A DNA stretch of 64,000 nucleotides from Kofleriaceae bacterium (lineage in GTDB: Bacteria > Myxococcota_A > Polyangia > Haliangiales > Haliangiaceae), in contig JAGPCY010000006.1 of the NCBI GenBank assembly GCA_018057825.1, forward strand, positions 1 to 64,000, read 5' to 3'. This document shows positions 18,174 through 26,987 of the stretch, one piece after another. Position 1 is the first letter of the stretch; each line of letters starts with the position of its first letter. A program made the position numbers and the translations under genes. The notes beneath the pieces were generated by a model. That model had not been told where the DNA came from. It saw only the letters and a program-made list of their open reading frames with translations, and made no database searches.

Positions 18174-18401
18174 TCAGCCGCCGCTGCTGTTGTTCCCCCG
18201 GCCCGGACCTGACGGCTTGCCCGTGCCGCTCGGGAAGTTGCCGCCGACCCCGCTGAACGGGTTGCCGGTGCCGCCACCTCCTCGTCCGCCGACGTTTCCA
18301 CCGCGGCCGCCGCCGCCTTGTCCGCCGCTGTTTCCACCGCGGCCGCCGCCGCCGCTGCCACCGCGTCCGCCGTTGCCAGAACCACCGGATCCTTTGGCCA
18401 T
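18174..18401 (-). CDS. small glycine-rich protein of unknown function
   Basis: 75 aa beginning MAKGSGGSGNGGRGG, more than half glycine with interspersed Arg, Asn and Ser, ending GRGNNSSGG. It has no signal peptide, membrane segment or cysteine. The ATG is well supported by AGGAGA about 8 nt upstream, so this is probably not a composition artefact. It points the same way as the defence operon and diverges from the XRE regulator, sharing the short intergenic region that holds a 12-bp palindrome. It could be a disordered RNA-binding or structural peptide. No family was recognised. Confidence 0.6.
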   Translation of the reverse strand: MAKGSGGSGNGGRGGSGGGGRGGNSGGQGGGGRGGNVGGRGGGGTGNPFSGVGGNFPSGTGKPSGPGRGNNSSGG

Positions 18402-18445
18402 GTGACGTCTCCTGATAACGGGTTGAGAGGACAAAATGGAAGCTG

Positions 18446-18457
18446 CCCATTAATGGG
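18446..18457. promoter_or_regulatory. 12-bp palindrome, candidate XRE operator
   Basis: CCCATTAATGGG is a perfect inverted repeat in the 86-nt divergent region between the Gly-rich gene and the XRE gene, 30 nt before the regulator start. The AT-rich centre stands out in this genome. Helix-turn-helix dimers of the XRE type commonly bind such sites; binding here is inference. Confidence 0.5.
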
Positions 18458-18487
18458 TGGCATGTCAATTGGGAATCTGAACCGGAT

Positions 18488-18880
18488 ATGTTCGACGCCA
18501 TGACGCACGAACGGCAGGTCTACGCCGCAGTGGTGGGGCGACTCATCCAGCGCGCACGGACGAAGACCGGGGCCCGTCAGGAGGATCTCGCGCTCCGGGC
18601 TGGCTTGTCGCAGTCGTCCTTGTCCCGTTTCGAGAACGGCCAGAGCCTTCCGGACCTGTACGAGCTGCGCGGCCTGGCGCGGGCCCTCGATGAAGAGCCG
18701 GACGAGTTCGTCGCGCGATCCGAGCGCGCGTTCGAGCTGACCAAGGCCGCCGCGGACAAGGTCGCGCCGGGCGCCGGCTGGGCCGAGATCGTCGCGGCGG
18801 GCGTGCTGTCCGCGGTGGTGTTGGTCGGCATCGCGGCGCTGTTCGAACGGTCGAGCAAGCGAGGTCGCGCGAAGGGCTGA
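18488..18880 (+). CDS. membrane-anchored XRE-family transcriptional regulator
   Basis: 130 aa. Residues ~15-75 form a helix-turn-helix of the Cro/CI type (RQEDLALRAGLSQSSLSRFE is the recognition core). The C-terminus carries one hydrophobic helix, AAGVLSAVVLVGIAALF, followed by a basic tail, so the protein should sit in the inner membrane with its DNA-binding domain in the cytoplasm. The ATG at 18488 is used; an ATG four codons later is possible. It diverges from the Gly-rich gene and is the nearest regulator to the defence operon. It may sense envelope or membrane state, by inference from topology. Confidence 0.8.
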   Translation: MFDAMTHERQVYAAVVGRLIQRARTKTGARQEDLALRAGLSQSSLSRFENGQSLPDLYELRGLARALDEEPDEFVARSERAFELTKAAADKVAPGAGWAEIVAAGVLSAVVLVGIAALFERSSKRGRAKG

Positions 18881-18941
18881 AGCGCGCGATCGCCGCGCCA
18901 GGGTGATCGCGTCGGCGCGGGGCGTGGGCGATGCTCGCGGC

Positions 18942-19595
18942 GTGCTGGCTCGGCTGGTCTTGATCGGCGACATCCACGGCGAGCGCGCGCACCTCGAGCG
19001 CGTGTTGGCCCACGCGGCGGCGGTGCGGCCGGATGGGGTGCTGGCGGTCGGCGACCTCGTCGACGGTGGCGACGACGTGGTCGGGTGTATCGAGAGGCTG
19101 GCGGCGGCGGGGGTGGTGGCGGTACGCGGCAATCACGAGCGGTGGTTGCTCGATGGTCATCCGCTCGAGCCGTTCGCTGGCGGCGAGGCGGAGCTGGCGT
19201 GGCTGCGCGGGCTGCCGGCGACGCGGCGCCTCGAGACGGTGGCGGGGCCGCTGCTCCTGTGCCACGGGGTCGGCGCCCACGACATGCAGCAGCTCGGGCC
19301 CGACGATCGCGGCTACGCGCTCGAGAGTAACTTCGCGCTCGCGGAACTGCTCGGCGCCGGCGTCTACCGCTGGATGGTCGGCGGCCACACGCATCGGCCG
19401 ATGATCCGGAGCTTCGCGCGGCCGGGGGCGGCGCCGGCGCTCACGGTGCTCAACCCCGGCACGCTGTGTCGGCGCGATCGCCCGGGCTTCCTCGAGGTCG
19501 ACCTGGGGGCGGGGACGGGGACCTGGTACGGCGTTGACGACGCGGGCGTGACACGGCTCGGGCAGGTGGCGCTGGCGGTCGATAGCGCGCCGTGA
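18942..19595 (+). CDS. calcineurin-like metallophosphoesterase
   Basis: 217 aa. Metal-binding motifs appear in family order: GDIHG near the N-terminus, GDLVDGG, GNHE, then CHG and GGHTH. These bind two divalent ions for phosphoester hydrolysis in the YfcE/MJ0936-like family. The GTG at 18942 places the GDIHG motif close to the N-terminus as in relatives; a GTG at 18903 would add 13 residues. No signal peptide, so cytoplasmic. The substrate is unknown. Confidence 0.85.
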   Translation: MLARLVLIGDIHGERAHLERVLAHAAAVRPDGVLAVGDLVDGGDDVVGCIERLAAAGVVAVRGNHERWLLDGHPLEPFAGGEAELAWLRGLPATRRLETVAGPLLLCHGVGAHDMQQLGPDDRGYALESNFALAELLGAGVYRWMVGGHTHRPMIRSFARPGAAPALTVLNPGTLCRRDRPGFLEVDLGAGTGTWYGVDDAGVTRLGQVALAVDSAP

Positions 19596-19675
19596 CCGCG
19601 GGGCGAGGTCGATGCGGTGCGCCCGAGGCGTTCGCGCGGCGCACGGGCGCAGAAGGATCGCGGTACGATCGCACG

Positions 19676-20485
19676 ATGACGATCGATCACGATCTGGCGC
19701 GCGCGGTCGTTCGAGTCGGCGGGGCGGCGATGGTCGTCGGGATCGCGGTCGTCGCCGGGAGCGGGACCGCGGGATGCCAGCGGGCGGGCGCCGGCGCGCC
19801 AGGCGCGGCGGGACCGATCTCGTCGTCGACGGACGCCGCTCCGCCGTTCTCGATCGAGCCGCTGTTCACGGCGGCCGAGCTGCGCTTCGACGCCGTCCGG
19901 GTGTTCACGACCTTCCACGCCGACGAGGACGGCCGGACGACGTCGTCGGACTCCGAGACCCACTGGACCTTGACCTGCACCCAGACGCCGCGGCCGGCGC
20001 CGGCGGGGCGTCGCGTCGCCGAGCTGACCTGTCACAGCCGCCAGGTGCCCGACGACGAGGACGTCGCGCCGGCCGCGCCGACGACCGATGCCGCCGGCGA
20101 GGACGACGACGCCGACCTGGGCGAGCCCTTCCCGCTCGACCTCGACGGCTTCTGGATCGCGACCGCCGACGGCGTGTGGCACGTCACCGACGTCGACGAG
20201 CCCCTCGAGCCCCTCGCGCGCCTGATGTCGCTGCCGCCCGCGGCCCGCCTCGACGAGGTGCCCGATCCCGACGGCGATCCCGACGAGCATCCGCCGGCGC
20301 AGTTCACCTACCAGACCCGGCGCGGCGACGACGGCGCGTGGTGCTACGAGTACATCGCCGATCCGGGCGGCGGCGGCGAGGCCTCGACCTGGAGCCTGTG
20401 CCTCGACGCCCGCGGCCTGCTCTCGGCCAGCACCAGCGACGGCCACGGCGCCGTCGTCTGGGAAGCCAGCGTCACGCGTCGCTGA
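19676..20485 (+). CDS. putative lipoprotein, unknown function
   Basis: 269 aa. The ATG at 19676 is followed by a hydrophobic segment ending GTAGC, a plausible lipobox, then a Gly/Ala/Ser linker. The mature part is acidic (DDED and EDDDADLGE stretches) with a few cysteines that could pair. An upstream in-frame ATG at 19592 would put the hydrophobic segment too deep. No known domain was recognised. It sits alone between the phosphoesterase and a convergent envelope gene. Confidence 0.6.
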   Translation: MTIDHDLARAVVRVGGAAMVVGIAVVAGSGTAGCQRAGAGAPGAAGPISSSTDAAPPFSIEPLFTAAELRFDAVRVFTTFHADEDGRTTSSDSETHWTLTCTQTPRPAPAGRRVAELTCHSRQVPDDEDVAPAAPTTDAAGEDDDADLGEPFPLDLDGFWIATADGVWHVTDVDEPLEPLARLMSLPPAARLDEVPDPDGDPDEHPPAQFTYQTRRGDDGAWCYEYIADPGGGGEASTWSLCLDARGLLSASTSDGHGAVVWEASVTRR

Positions 20486-20512
20486 GCGCCGGGCGGCGGG
20501 GCCGGTTGCGGC

Positions 20513-21580
20513 TCATGGTCCGGTCGGCGCGACGGCCGGGACGGCGGGCGGAAGCGCGGGTGGGAGCGCGGGCGGAAGCGCGGGCGGAAGCGCGGGCGGG
20601 AGCGCGGGCGGGACGGCCGTGGTTTTCGCCTGCCGGTCGCCGCCGCCGACGACCTCCCACGGCAGGAGGAACGTGAGACCGGTCTGGAGCTGGACGCCAC
20701 TCAGGCCGGGGATCGGCTGGTCGAAGTTGGAGAGCGCGGTGGCGCGGGCGTCGAGGATGAGGTTGCCAAGCTGGACCGCGACCGCGAGCTCGCCGCCGAA
20801 GAGGACGCGCCTGTCGGTCGACACCACGAGCCTACGGCCGCTATCGGACACGTCGCCGCTCAGGATCCGGACGGTCGGGCCGATGGTCCCGGAGATCATC
20901 AGACCCCCGCGCGCGGTGACAAGTGATTCCGGCGGGATGCCTTCGATGCGACCGGTAAGGCCCGCGGTCACCGCGATGGGCACGAGGTGGCCGCTGACCA
21001 GGGTCGTGCCGGCGTCGTCCACGACGTTGAGGTCGAGGTCGGCGACCTCCAACGAACCGAAGGCGCCCAGGCCCCACTTGGCGGTGACCGCAGCGTCGTC
21101 CGAGTCGGCGGAGGCCGTACAATCGACGCGACAGCGGACGTAGGAGATGAACCTGCGTTCGGCGTGGATCGCGAGGCTGACGTTCGCCAAGGCGGGACGC
21201 AGCACGGCGCGGCCGAAGTCGCGGGCCGCTGGCAGGCCGGTGAGCGTGCTGTCAGCGACGTTCTTGCGCAGCGCGATGCGCGCCAGGTGAAATGACGTCG
21301 CCACCTCCAGGCCAAGACCGGCCGAGGGCTGAGAGACGTCCAGGGATGAGACGTTGCTGTCGGCGAAGAGGGTCCAGACCGGATCGAGCGATCGCGAGAG
21401 GCCCGTGAGGCCGCTGGTGTTCTGGTAGAGGCGGGTGTCAGACTCGCGGACGCGCGCCGCGGTCTTCTCGGCCTCCACGCGCGTGTCCCGCTCAGCTTGG
21501 GTTTCGGCCGCCGCGGTCAAGGGCACGGATAGCCCGGCGGCGAGAGTGGCGAGGAGGGCGACGCGATGGAGCTGCGGCAT
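20513..21580 (-). CDS. secreted envelope protein with (ALPP) repeat tail
   Basis: 355 aa. The ATG at 21580 gives a clear signal peptide (LLATLAAGLSVPLTAAA), preceded by an AAGG site. The mature protein is rich in alternating polar/hydrophobic strands (DLDLNVVDDAGTTLVSG, RVLFGGELAVAVQLG) and may be a small beta-barrel or sheet protein of the outer membrane. The C-terminal ~35 residues are a perfect P-A-L-P repeat from 12-bp tandem units near 20530-20615, likely a length-variable stalk. Unknown family. Confidence 0.65.
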   Translation of the reverse strand: MPQLHRVALLATLAAGLSVPLTAAAETQAERDTRVEAEKTAARVRESDTRLYQNTSGLTGLSRSLDPVWTLFADSNVSSLDVSQPSAGLGLEVATSFHLARIALRKNVADSTLTGLPAARDFGRAVLRPALANVSLAIHAERRFISYVRCRVDCTASADSDDAAVTAKWGLGAFGSLEVADLDLNVVDDAGTTLVSGHLVPIAVTAGLTGRIEGIPPESLVTARGGLMISGTIGPTVRILSGDVSDSGRRLVVSTDRRVLFGGELAVAVQLGNLILDARATALSNFDQPIPGLSGVQLQTGLTFLLPWEVVGGGDRQAKTTAVPPALPPALPPALPPALPPALPPAVPAVAPTGP

Positions 21581-21740
21581 GTCGCGACCTTGAGCAAGGC
21601 CTAGGCCGGCGTCGCGGGCTCTCGGACGCCGCCCGTCACCCCGCGGGGTGTCCAGCGCGCTTGACACCGTCGGCCGCGTCGATGGCCATGAGTTGACACT
21701 GGCCCCCGCGGCCGCACGCCGTGCGGTATCGTCACCTCGG

Positions 21741-22487
21741 ATGTCGACCGACGTGTCCGCGCGGGGTGCCGCGGAGCCAGCGTTCTATCGCCGCTTGCTC
21801 GATCTCGGGACCCAGAGGGAGCTCGGGCCGCTGCTCGATGAGGCGCTGGCCCTGATCGTCGAGGTCGCGGGAGCGGAGGTCGCCTACCTCGAGCTGCACG
21901 GTGATGGTGATGGCGCGTCGTGGTGGCGGAGCGCTGGCTGTGACGATGATGACGTGACCGAGATCCGCGCGTCGCTGTCGAGTGGGATCATCGCGCGGGC
22001 GATGGCTGAGGGGCGGACGATCGATACCCCCTCGGCGCGGGCCGACGTTCGGTTCGAAGACCTGGCCAGCGTCCGGACCCATCAGATCGATGCGGTCTTG
22101 TGCGCGCCGGTCGGCGCGCCGGCGATCGGCGTGGCCTACCTCCAGGGGCGGCGCGGCGGTGGCAGCTTCACCACCGCGGATCGCGATCGCGTCGAGCTCT
22201 TTGCGCGGCAGCTCGCGCCGTTGGCGGATCGCCTGCTCACGCAGCACCAGCGGACGAATACGACCGATCACACCTGGGAGGTGAGGCGACGGTTTCGCTG
22301 CTCCGAGCTGGTCGGACGGTCGTCGGCGCTGGCGCGGGTGTTGCGGGAGGCGGCGCAGAGACGCCGCCGCGCAGGTAGCGCCTCACCGTGCTGCGAGCGC
22401 CGCCGAGCTCGCGAGCGATCCGCTTCGCGCCCCACCTCTGCGCGGCCAGCCCGCGGACCTGCTTCACGACCTCGGGGGCAACCATGA
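21741..22487 (+). pseudogene. GAF-domain sigma54 activator, truncated by an IS remnant
   Basis: From ATG 21741 about 200 residues read as a GAF domain (LLDLGTQRELGPLLDEAL start, VLCAPVGAP and GVAYLQG core), followed by SELVGRSSALARVLREA, the usual entry to an NtrC-type AAA+ domain. At about 22360 the sequence switches to Arg/Ser-rich antisense of a transposase start, and the frame stops at 22487. The ATPase with GESGTGKE and the DNA-binding domain are gone, so sigma54 activation is impossible. Confidence 0.75.
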
Positions 22488-22521
22488 CCTCCGCGGGTCC
22501 CATCCCTGCGACGTGACTCAT
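22237..22521 (-). pseudogene. IS21-like transposase (IstA) N-terminal fragment
   Basis: The ATG at 22521 has a strong GGGAGAG site. About 53 residues are genuine, including VVKQVRGLAAQRWGAKRIA and ARSTVRRYLRGG, a helix-turn-helix like the N-terminus of IS21-family IstA. After RGG the frame runs antisense through the GAF gene, so the catalytic domain and IstB are missing. The remnant, roughly 22360 to 22570, is the likely agent of truncation of the GAF gene. Confidence 0.55.
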
Positions 22522-22622
22522 CTTTTCTCTCCCTGCGTCGCAAAGGGTCACTATCACTGTCGCCCTGCAGCGTCCGAGCCTGTCGGTTGAGGGCGCTTGC
22601 CAGAAGAGCTAGACTACGTCCT

Positions 22623-23486
22623 GTGCCCAAGCAAGACTCGACGAGCGAAGATGCGTCGCCACCAGGCGCCGAGGCACATCCGGCACGACCCGTACCGGGT
22701 CGATCTCAACCCGCACAGCGAGCCGGCCTGCGGGCGACATTCATACTCCCGGTCGCGATAGCGGCGCTTGGGAGCATTATCGCGGCCGTATTCGCCTATC
22801 ACTATGGGCAAGTACTCGGGGGCGAATCTGCTTCGAACGCCGCAGCGGCGAAGACCGCGGTAGACTCAAGCGTGCCGACTTCGAGCGCGCGGGCCAACTC
22901 GACCGACCGCGCGATGTCGACACGCTCGATGGACGCGGCGCCAGCGCGAGCAGCTGCTCTGTCAACATCACCCGCGGGTACCGTTCGCCCACGCGAAACG
23001 ATCAACACCGCAAAGTGGGCCGCGACGCATGCGCCAGCAGGAAATGACGACGGCGCAATCGTCGTGGTCATGGACGCTGGCGCTCCGGGCGTGCTCGACG
23101 GAGTCCCGATACTCGAAAGCATCGTGGCCGCCGCCGCGGAGGACGTCGGCACCACTCTTCATTGGGTCGACGGCGCGACGATGGACGCGACGGAAAGCAT
23201 GCGGCGGTCGCGAACCTCTACGGCTCTTGTCATTGCGCTCGATGTGACGACCCCCGAAACGTCTCAGACCGCGGGGCATCCGCTGGAGACTGGTCTCGTC
23301 CGAGTCAAGATCGTGTTGTCGGTCTCGCTCATGCGCGCGGGGAGGGGACGCAGCCCTCTTTGGCACGACGAGGCGACCATGACGCGGCCAACGCGTGACG
23401 CGGCGTTCACTGAGGCGCTCAAGGAACTCGCGCCAAAGATGCGCGAGGCGCTCGTCGAGGCCTTGTCGCGAGAGAGAAGAAGATGA
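22623..23486 (+). CDS. membrane-anchored protein, partner of the FlgO/CsgG-like lipoprotein
   Basis: 287 aa. A GTG start precedes a short basic N-terminus, then one transmembrane helix (about residues 37-60, ILPVAIAALGSIIAAVFAY), an Ala/Ser/Thr-rich linker and a C-terminal ~150-aa folded domain (AIVVVMDAGAPGVLDG; LVIALDVTTPE). The C-terminal domain resembles the synthesis/secretion-type alpha/beta folds found beside CsgG-like lipoproteins, but no family is assigned. Its stop overlaps the next ATG, indicating a two-gene operon. Confidence 0.65.
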   Translation: MPKQDSTSEDASPPGAEAHPARPVPGRSQPAQRAGLRATFILPVAIAALGSIIAAVFAYHYGQVLGGESASNAAAAKTAVDSSVPTSSARANSTDRAMSTRSMDAAPARAAALSTSPAGTVRPRETINTAKWAATHAPAGNDDGAIVVVMDAGAPGVLDGVPILESIVAAAAEDVGTTLHWVDGATMDATESMRRSRTSTALVIALDVTTPETSQTAGHPLETGLVRVKIVLSVSLMRAGRGRSPLWHDEATMTRPTRDAAFTEALKELAPKMREALVEALSRERRR

Positions 23487-24583
23487 GAATGAGCCGAACG
23501 CGGGTCTTGCTGGCAGCTGCTGGCCTCGTGCATGTCTCATGTGGCGGACCGTCCTCGGCTCGGAGGACATCGGACTCCGCCGATGCCGTCGAGCATGCGA
23601 TGTTGTCGTTGGTCGAGCAGCTCGTGACCTGGCTTCCACAAGATCGAAGGGCACATGTTGCGGTGCTCGACCTCGAGCCGCTTTCGGGACCGGCGACCGA
23701 TCTGGATCGATTTCTTGCGGAGGAGATCACGGCACGTCTGTTCGCCACTCGCCGCGTGGAAGTAGTCGAACGTGTGTTCCTCCGTCGGGTAATGGACGAA
23801 CTCAATCTCTCGAAATCGATCACCATGGATCCAGACGCCGCGAAACGGCTCGGACAGTTGACTGGCGCTGAGTACGTCGTGGTGGGCCGAACGAGTGACC
23901 TCGGCGACTCAGTACGTGTGAGCATACGTGCGCTCGATACGACGACCGGGTCCGTGGTCTCAACCGGTGTCGTGACGCTCCTGAAGGAGGCAAGCCTGGC
24001 CTCGCTCATGGGCGGGCGCGGAGTTGCCTCAGCGAGGGACGCTTCACGCGACAGGAAGCGGCCACCGAATACGCTGTATTACGAAGATTTCGAATCGGTC
24101 AACGAGGGCGACGCGCCTCCTGGCTGGCTTGGTGTCGACCACTTCGCAGTCCGCGTGGAACCCCGCGGGCGCGTCTTTTCGTGCTTCGAGAAGGGACCGA
24201 TGAAATTCACTATTCCCAGCATTCGCCTTCCCGAGAGCTACCAGATGGAAGTCGTTGCCCGGCAGACGCACTGGACGCAGTCGGAACTGACCATCACAGT
24301 CGGGGTGAATCGCTTTGGAATCAAACGAGGCTCGTTTAGCAACGTAGCTTTTCTCAACAAGACCGACAAGGAGTTGCCTGCAATGCTCCAAGACGGAGCT
24401 TCCGTCCGCCTCACGCTTGAGCGCCGCGGGTCGAACTATCGCCTTTCTGTCGACGGTACCGAGACGCTCCTCGGACGGTATCCCGATGGTGGTTCATCGG
24501 AGACGTGGACTATCGAGTTCAGGAATCCCGGCGCATGCTTCGGAGAGGCCCTGCAACGGCTAGCGGTCTATGCCGTCGAGTGA
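23483..24583 (+). CDS. FlgO/CsgG-like lipoprotein with C-terminal beta-sandwich
   Basis: 366 aa. The start overlaps the preceding stop (ATGA). Lipobox VHVSC lies near residue 20. Residues ~55-170 show the FlgO/CsgG-type pattern: HVAVLDLEPL, ITARLF, VEVVERVFL and GAEYVVVGRTSDL. Such domains assemble or sense envelope machinery in the periplasm. The C-terminal ~180 residues (YYEDFESVNEGDAP, then alternating strands) look like a lectin-like jelly roll. GC is slightly lower than that of its neighbours. Confidence 0.65.
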   Translation: MRMSRTRVLLAAAGLVHVSCGGPSSARRTSDSADAVEHAMLSLVEQLVTWLPQDRRAHVAVLDLEPLSGPATDLDRFLAEEITARLFATRRVEVVERVFLRRVMDELNLSKSITMDPDAAKRLGQLTGAEYVVVGRTSDLGDSVRVSIRALDTTTGSVVSTGVVTLLKEASLASLMGGRGVASARDASRDRKRPPNTLYYEDFESVNEGDAPPGWLGVDHFAVRVEPRGRVFSCFEKGPMKFTIPSIRLPESYQMEVVARQTHWTQSELTITVGVNRFGIKRGSFSNVAFLNKTDKELPAMLQDGASVRLTLERRGSNYRLSVDGTETLLGRYPDGGSSETWTIEFRNPGACFGEALQRLAVYAVE

Positions 24584-24705
24584 GCGAACTTCGTGTCAAG
24601 CGACAATGGTCTTGACCCAAATGCGCCAGCAAGACTGATCTCCGCAGAAGTCGGCTGGCTGGTGGTCGCGCCGGCAACGAGGGGCGTGGTTCCATCGGCT
24701 AGTCG

Positions 24706-26235
24706 CTACTTTCGCTGCTTCCAGACCGAGTCACTCAGGTCGACACCGAGTCGCATGCACGTTTCCCGCACCGAAGTCGCCATTGCGGCCGGCAAGCGTC
24801 TTGCAGAGTCTGCCGCCATCTCGCTGTCGCCTAGGTTGCAGGCCGCCTGACCACGGATCCGAAGTGCATAGACGTTGCTCGCCTCCATCTGAAGCATTTT
24901 AGTGGCAGTGTCAACTGCGTCCTTCCAGCGCTTTGCTCGCAGCGCCGATATCCCCGCGTCGTACAGCGCAGAGATGTCACGTGGTCGCTGCCCCTTGCGT
25001 TCGATCGCACCTGCGTCGAAGGCAAGCTCGCGAGCGTCCTCAGGCGGCAACACAGGCGCTGTCCAGTTTGCGTCCATCGCCACGCCAGATGGCTCACGCG
25101 CATCCGGTGAGCCATGCATCGACTGGGTGCCGGTGGCTGCGCCGCCTGCATCTTCACTGGCGTGGTGCTCTAGCCAGCCGTCAGCGGAACCCAGCCATGT
25201 GATCACGACAAAGACAACCGCTGCTCCAACTGCCGCGCCACCGGCGGCGTAGCGGAGCCTTCGCATGGGTGGTGCGCCCCCCGGGTCTGGCAGAGCAGCG
25301 AGTCGCCCCGCGATGGTTTCATCGAGTGCGCTCCTTCTACGGAGTAAACTCGGGGCTACCAGAGAGGCAACTCTGGTGCCGTCGCGGGTCGAATCGATGA
25401 GGGGTGAGGAGAAGGTCCGAACGGTGAGAGGCCTGCACGTCGCATCGAGACTGATCGCTGCATCAATGGTTTTGATCCACTCCTCTGGAATGTCCCTTCG
25501 CCTTTGCCTGATCGAGGGCTGTGGAGCGCTTCCGCTCTGGATGGCCCGGAAGTGTGTCAGCAACGACGTGTGGCTGTCGGCGTCATATGGAGTGGTCCTT
25601 GTCAGTAGCTCGAATGCGATCACGCCGATGCTGAATATGTCGGCAGCGAATGAGGCCGTTGCAGACCTTGTCGCTTGCTCTGGCGACATGTATCCGGGTG
25701 TGCCCAGAACCATGTTCGCGGTAAGGTTCGGGCTGACGCCTTGGAGAAGTGATTTTGAGATCCCGAAATCAAGCACCTTGATTGTGCCATTGGTGCAGAC
25801 AAAAACGTTGTCGGGCTTCAGATCGCGATGCACGATGCCAGCTCCATGGGCTGCCTGGACCCCCGCGCAAATCTGCAGAAGAATTGGCAATGCCTCCGTG
25901 GTCGTAAGAGCAGGGCGTGTCCTCAGGTGATCGGCGAGGCTCTCGCCATGCAAGAACTCCATCGCCATGAATGTGCGCCCCTCCAACTCGCCGACCCCGA
26001 GGAGCTCTATCACGTTGGGATGTCGAATCGAGGCCATGCTCTTTGCCTCGGAGAGGAAACGGGCGTCGCCGTCCGGCGTTCCACTGTGTAGGATCTTGAT
26101 CGCGATCTCATGGCCGAATTCGGAGGTGGCGCGATAGACAATACCCATTCCGCCTTCTCCGAGGCGTTGTTTGAGCGTATAGCCGGACTGAACTTGACGC
26201 CCGATGAATGGGTCTTTGACATCGGATGAGGTCAT
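24706..26235 (-). CDS. eukaryotic-like Ser/Thr protein kinase, single-pass membrane
   Basis: 509 aa. The N-terminal kinase domain (~20-285) is complete: GEGGMGIVY, IAIKIL, HRDLKPDN near 136, DFGIS and GTPGYMSPEQ. One transmembrane helix near 330-350 separates it from an extracytoplasmic part that ends in TPR-like helices (ALRAKRWKDAVDTATKML, YALRIRGQAACNLGD). Probably an Hanks-type sensor kinase. It lies convergent to the lipoprotein operon across a 122-nt gap. The substrate is not apparent. Confidence 0.9.
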   Translation of the reverse strand: MTSSDVKDPFIGRQVQSGYTLKQRLGEGGMGIVYRATSEFGHEIAIKILHSGTPDGDARFLSEAKSMASIRHPNVIELLGVGELEGRTFMAMEFLHGESLADHLRTRPALTTTEALPILLQICAGVQAAHGAGIVHRDLKPDNVFVCTNGTIKVLDFGISKSLLQGVSPNLTANMVLGTPGYMSPEQATRSATASFAADIFSIGVIAFELLTRTTPYDADSHTSLLTHFRAIQSGSAPQPSIRQRRRDIPEEWIKTIDAAISLDATCRPLTVRTFSSPLIDSTRDGTRVASLVAPSLLRRRSALDETIAGRLAALPDPGGAPPMRRLRYAAGGAAVGAAVVFVVITWLGSADGWLEHHASEDAGGAATGTQSMHGSPDAREPSGVAMDANWTAPVLPPEDARELAFDAGAIERKGQRPRDISALYDAGISALRAKRWKDAVDTATKMLQMEASNVYALRIRGQAACNLGDSEMAADSARRLPAAMATSVRETCMRLGVDLSDSVWKQRK

Positions 26236-26242
26236 GGCAGTT

Positions 26243-26911
26243 TCACTCTAGCATCAAGGGCGACGTGTTCGCCGGTGGGCGTGTGGCTCTCATCCTGGTC
26301 ACCGACCGGCAATGGTCGCTGGCCGGGCCGGTCGCGATCACCGCGTCGAGCATGTCCGCATCGAGGATGCCGGTCCGGATCGCCCGCTCTTCTCCGCCGC
26401 GGATCAGCACGCCGTTCGGCATCACCGTCACCACCATGCCACCCGGCCGCAGCACGGCCAGCATGTGCTGCACGAACATCAGGTCGGCCTTCTTGCCGCC
26501 CTCCGGGCAGAAACCGAACCGGAACCGCTCCTTGAACGGCAGATACTCCTGCGAGTAGTTCTGCGAGAACGGCGGGTTGGTGATGACGCGATCCTTGTTG
26601 AGCCCATCGCCGATGTTGTGGTGCAACTCGTTGTCGAGGTGCTCCCACCGCGCGTCGGGTGGCACGAAGAACGTGTCGGCGTAGAAGCTCGGGTGGGCTG
26701 CCTTCTTGGCGGCCTCGGCCTTGAGCCGATCCTTCTTCAGCTCCTTGTCGAGCAGCTCTTGGTAGCGGCCGTCGAACACGTCCGAGCACCGCTTCAGGAA
26801 CAACATCCCGAAGATGTATTCCTTGAACTCCGACGCATCCATCTTGCCGCGGAGGATGTCGGCGGCCGCGAAGAGGTGGCGCTCGAGCTGGGAGAGGGTG
26901 AGGCGAGCCAT
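26243..26911 (-). pseudogene. type I restriction methylase HsdM remnant with internal and 3' deletions
   Basis: 222 aa versus about 500 or more in intact HsdM. The N-terminal HsdM_N domain is normal ([32 protein letters not shown]) to ~105. It then jumps straight to [13 protein letters not shown], catalytic motif IV, omitting the segment that carries SAM motif I (DPxxGSGG). It continues to the PNGVLIRGG region and after AVI turns into unrelated sequence. Without the SAM-binding motif it cannot methylate. No HsdS or HsdR lies beside it. Confidence 0.8.
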
Positions 26912-26987
26912 GGGACCTGCGGAAAAGTCCTAGGTGACGGTAGCGGCACGACCGACGGCTCAATCGCCGGCCGGTGGTCGAGGGAGG

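Noticed and set aside
18155-19132. 325-codon minus-strand frame covering the XRE gene and Gly-rich gene
   Set aside because: It is in a different frame from the well-supported Gly-rich start and antisense to the XRE helix-turn-helix; it has no motif of its own.
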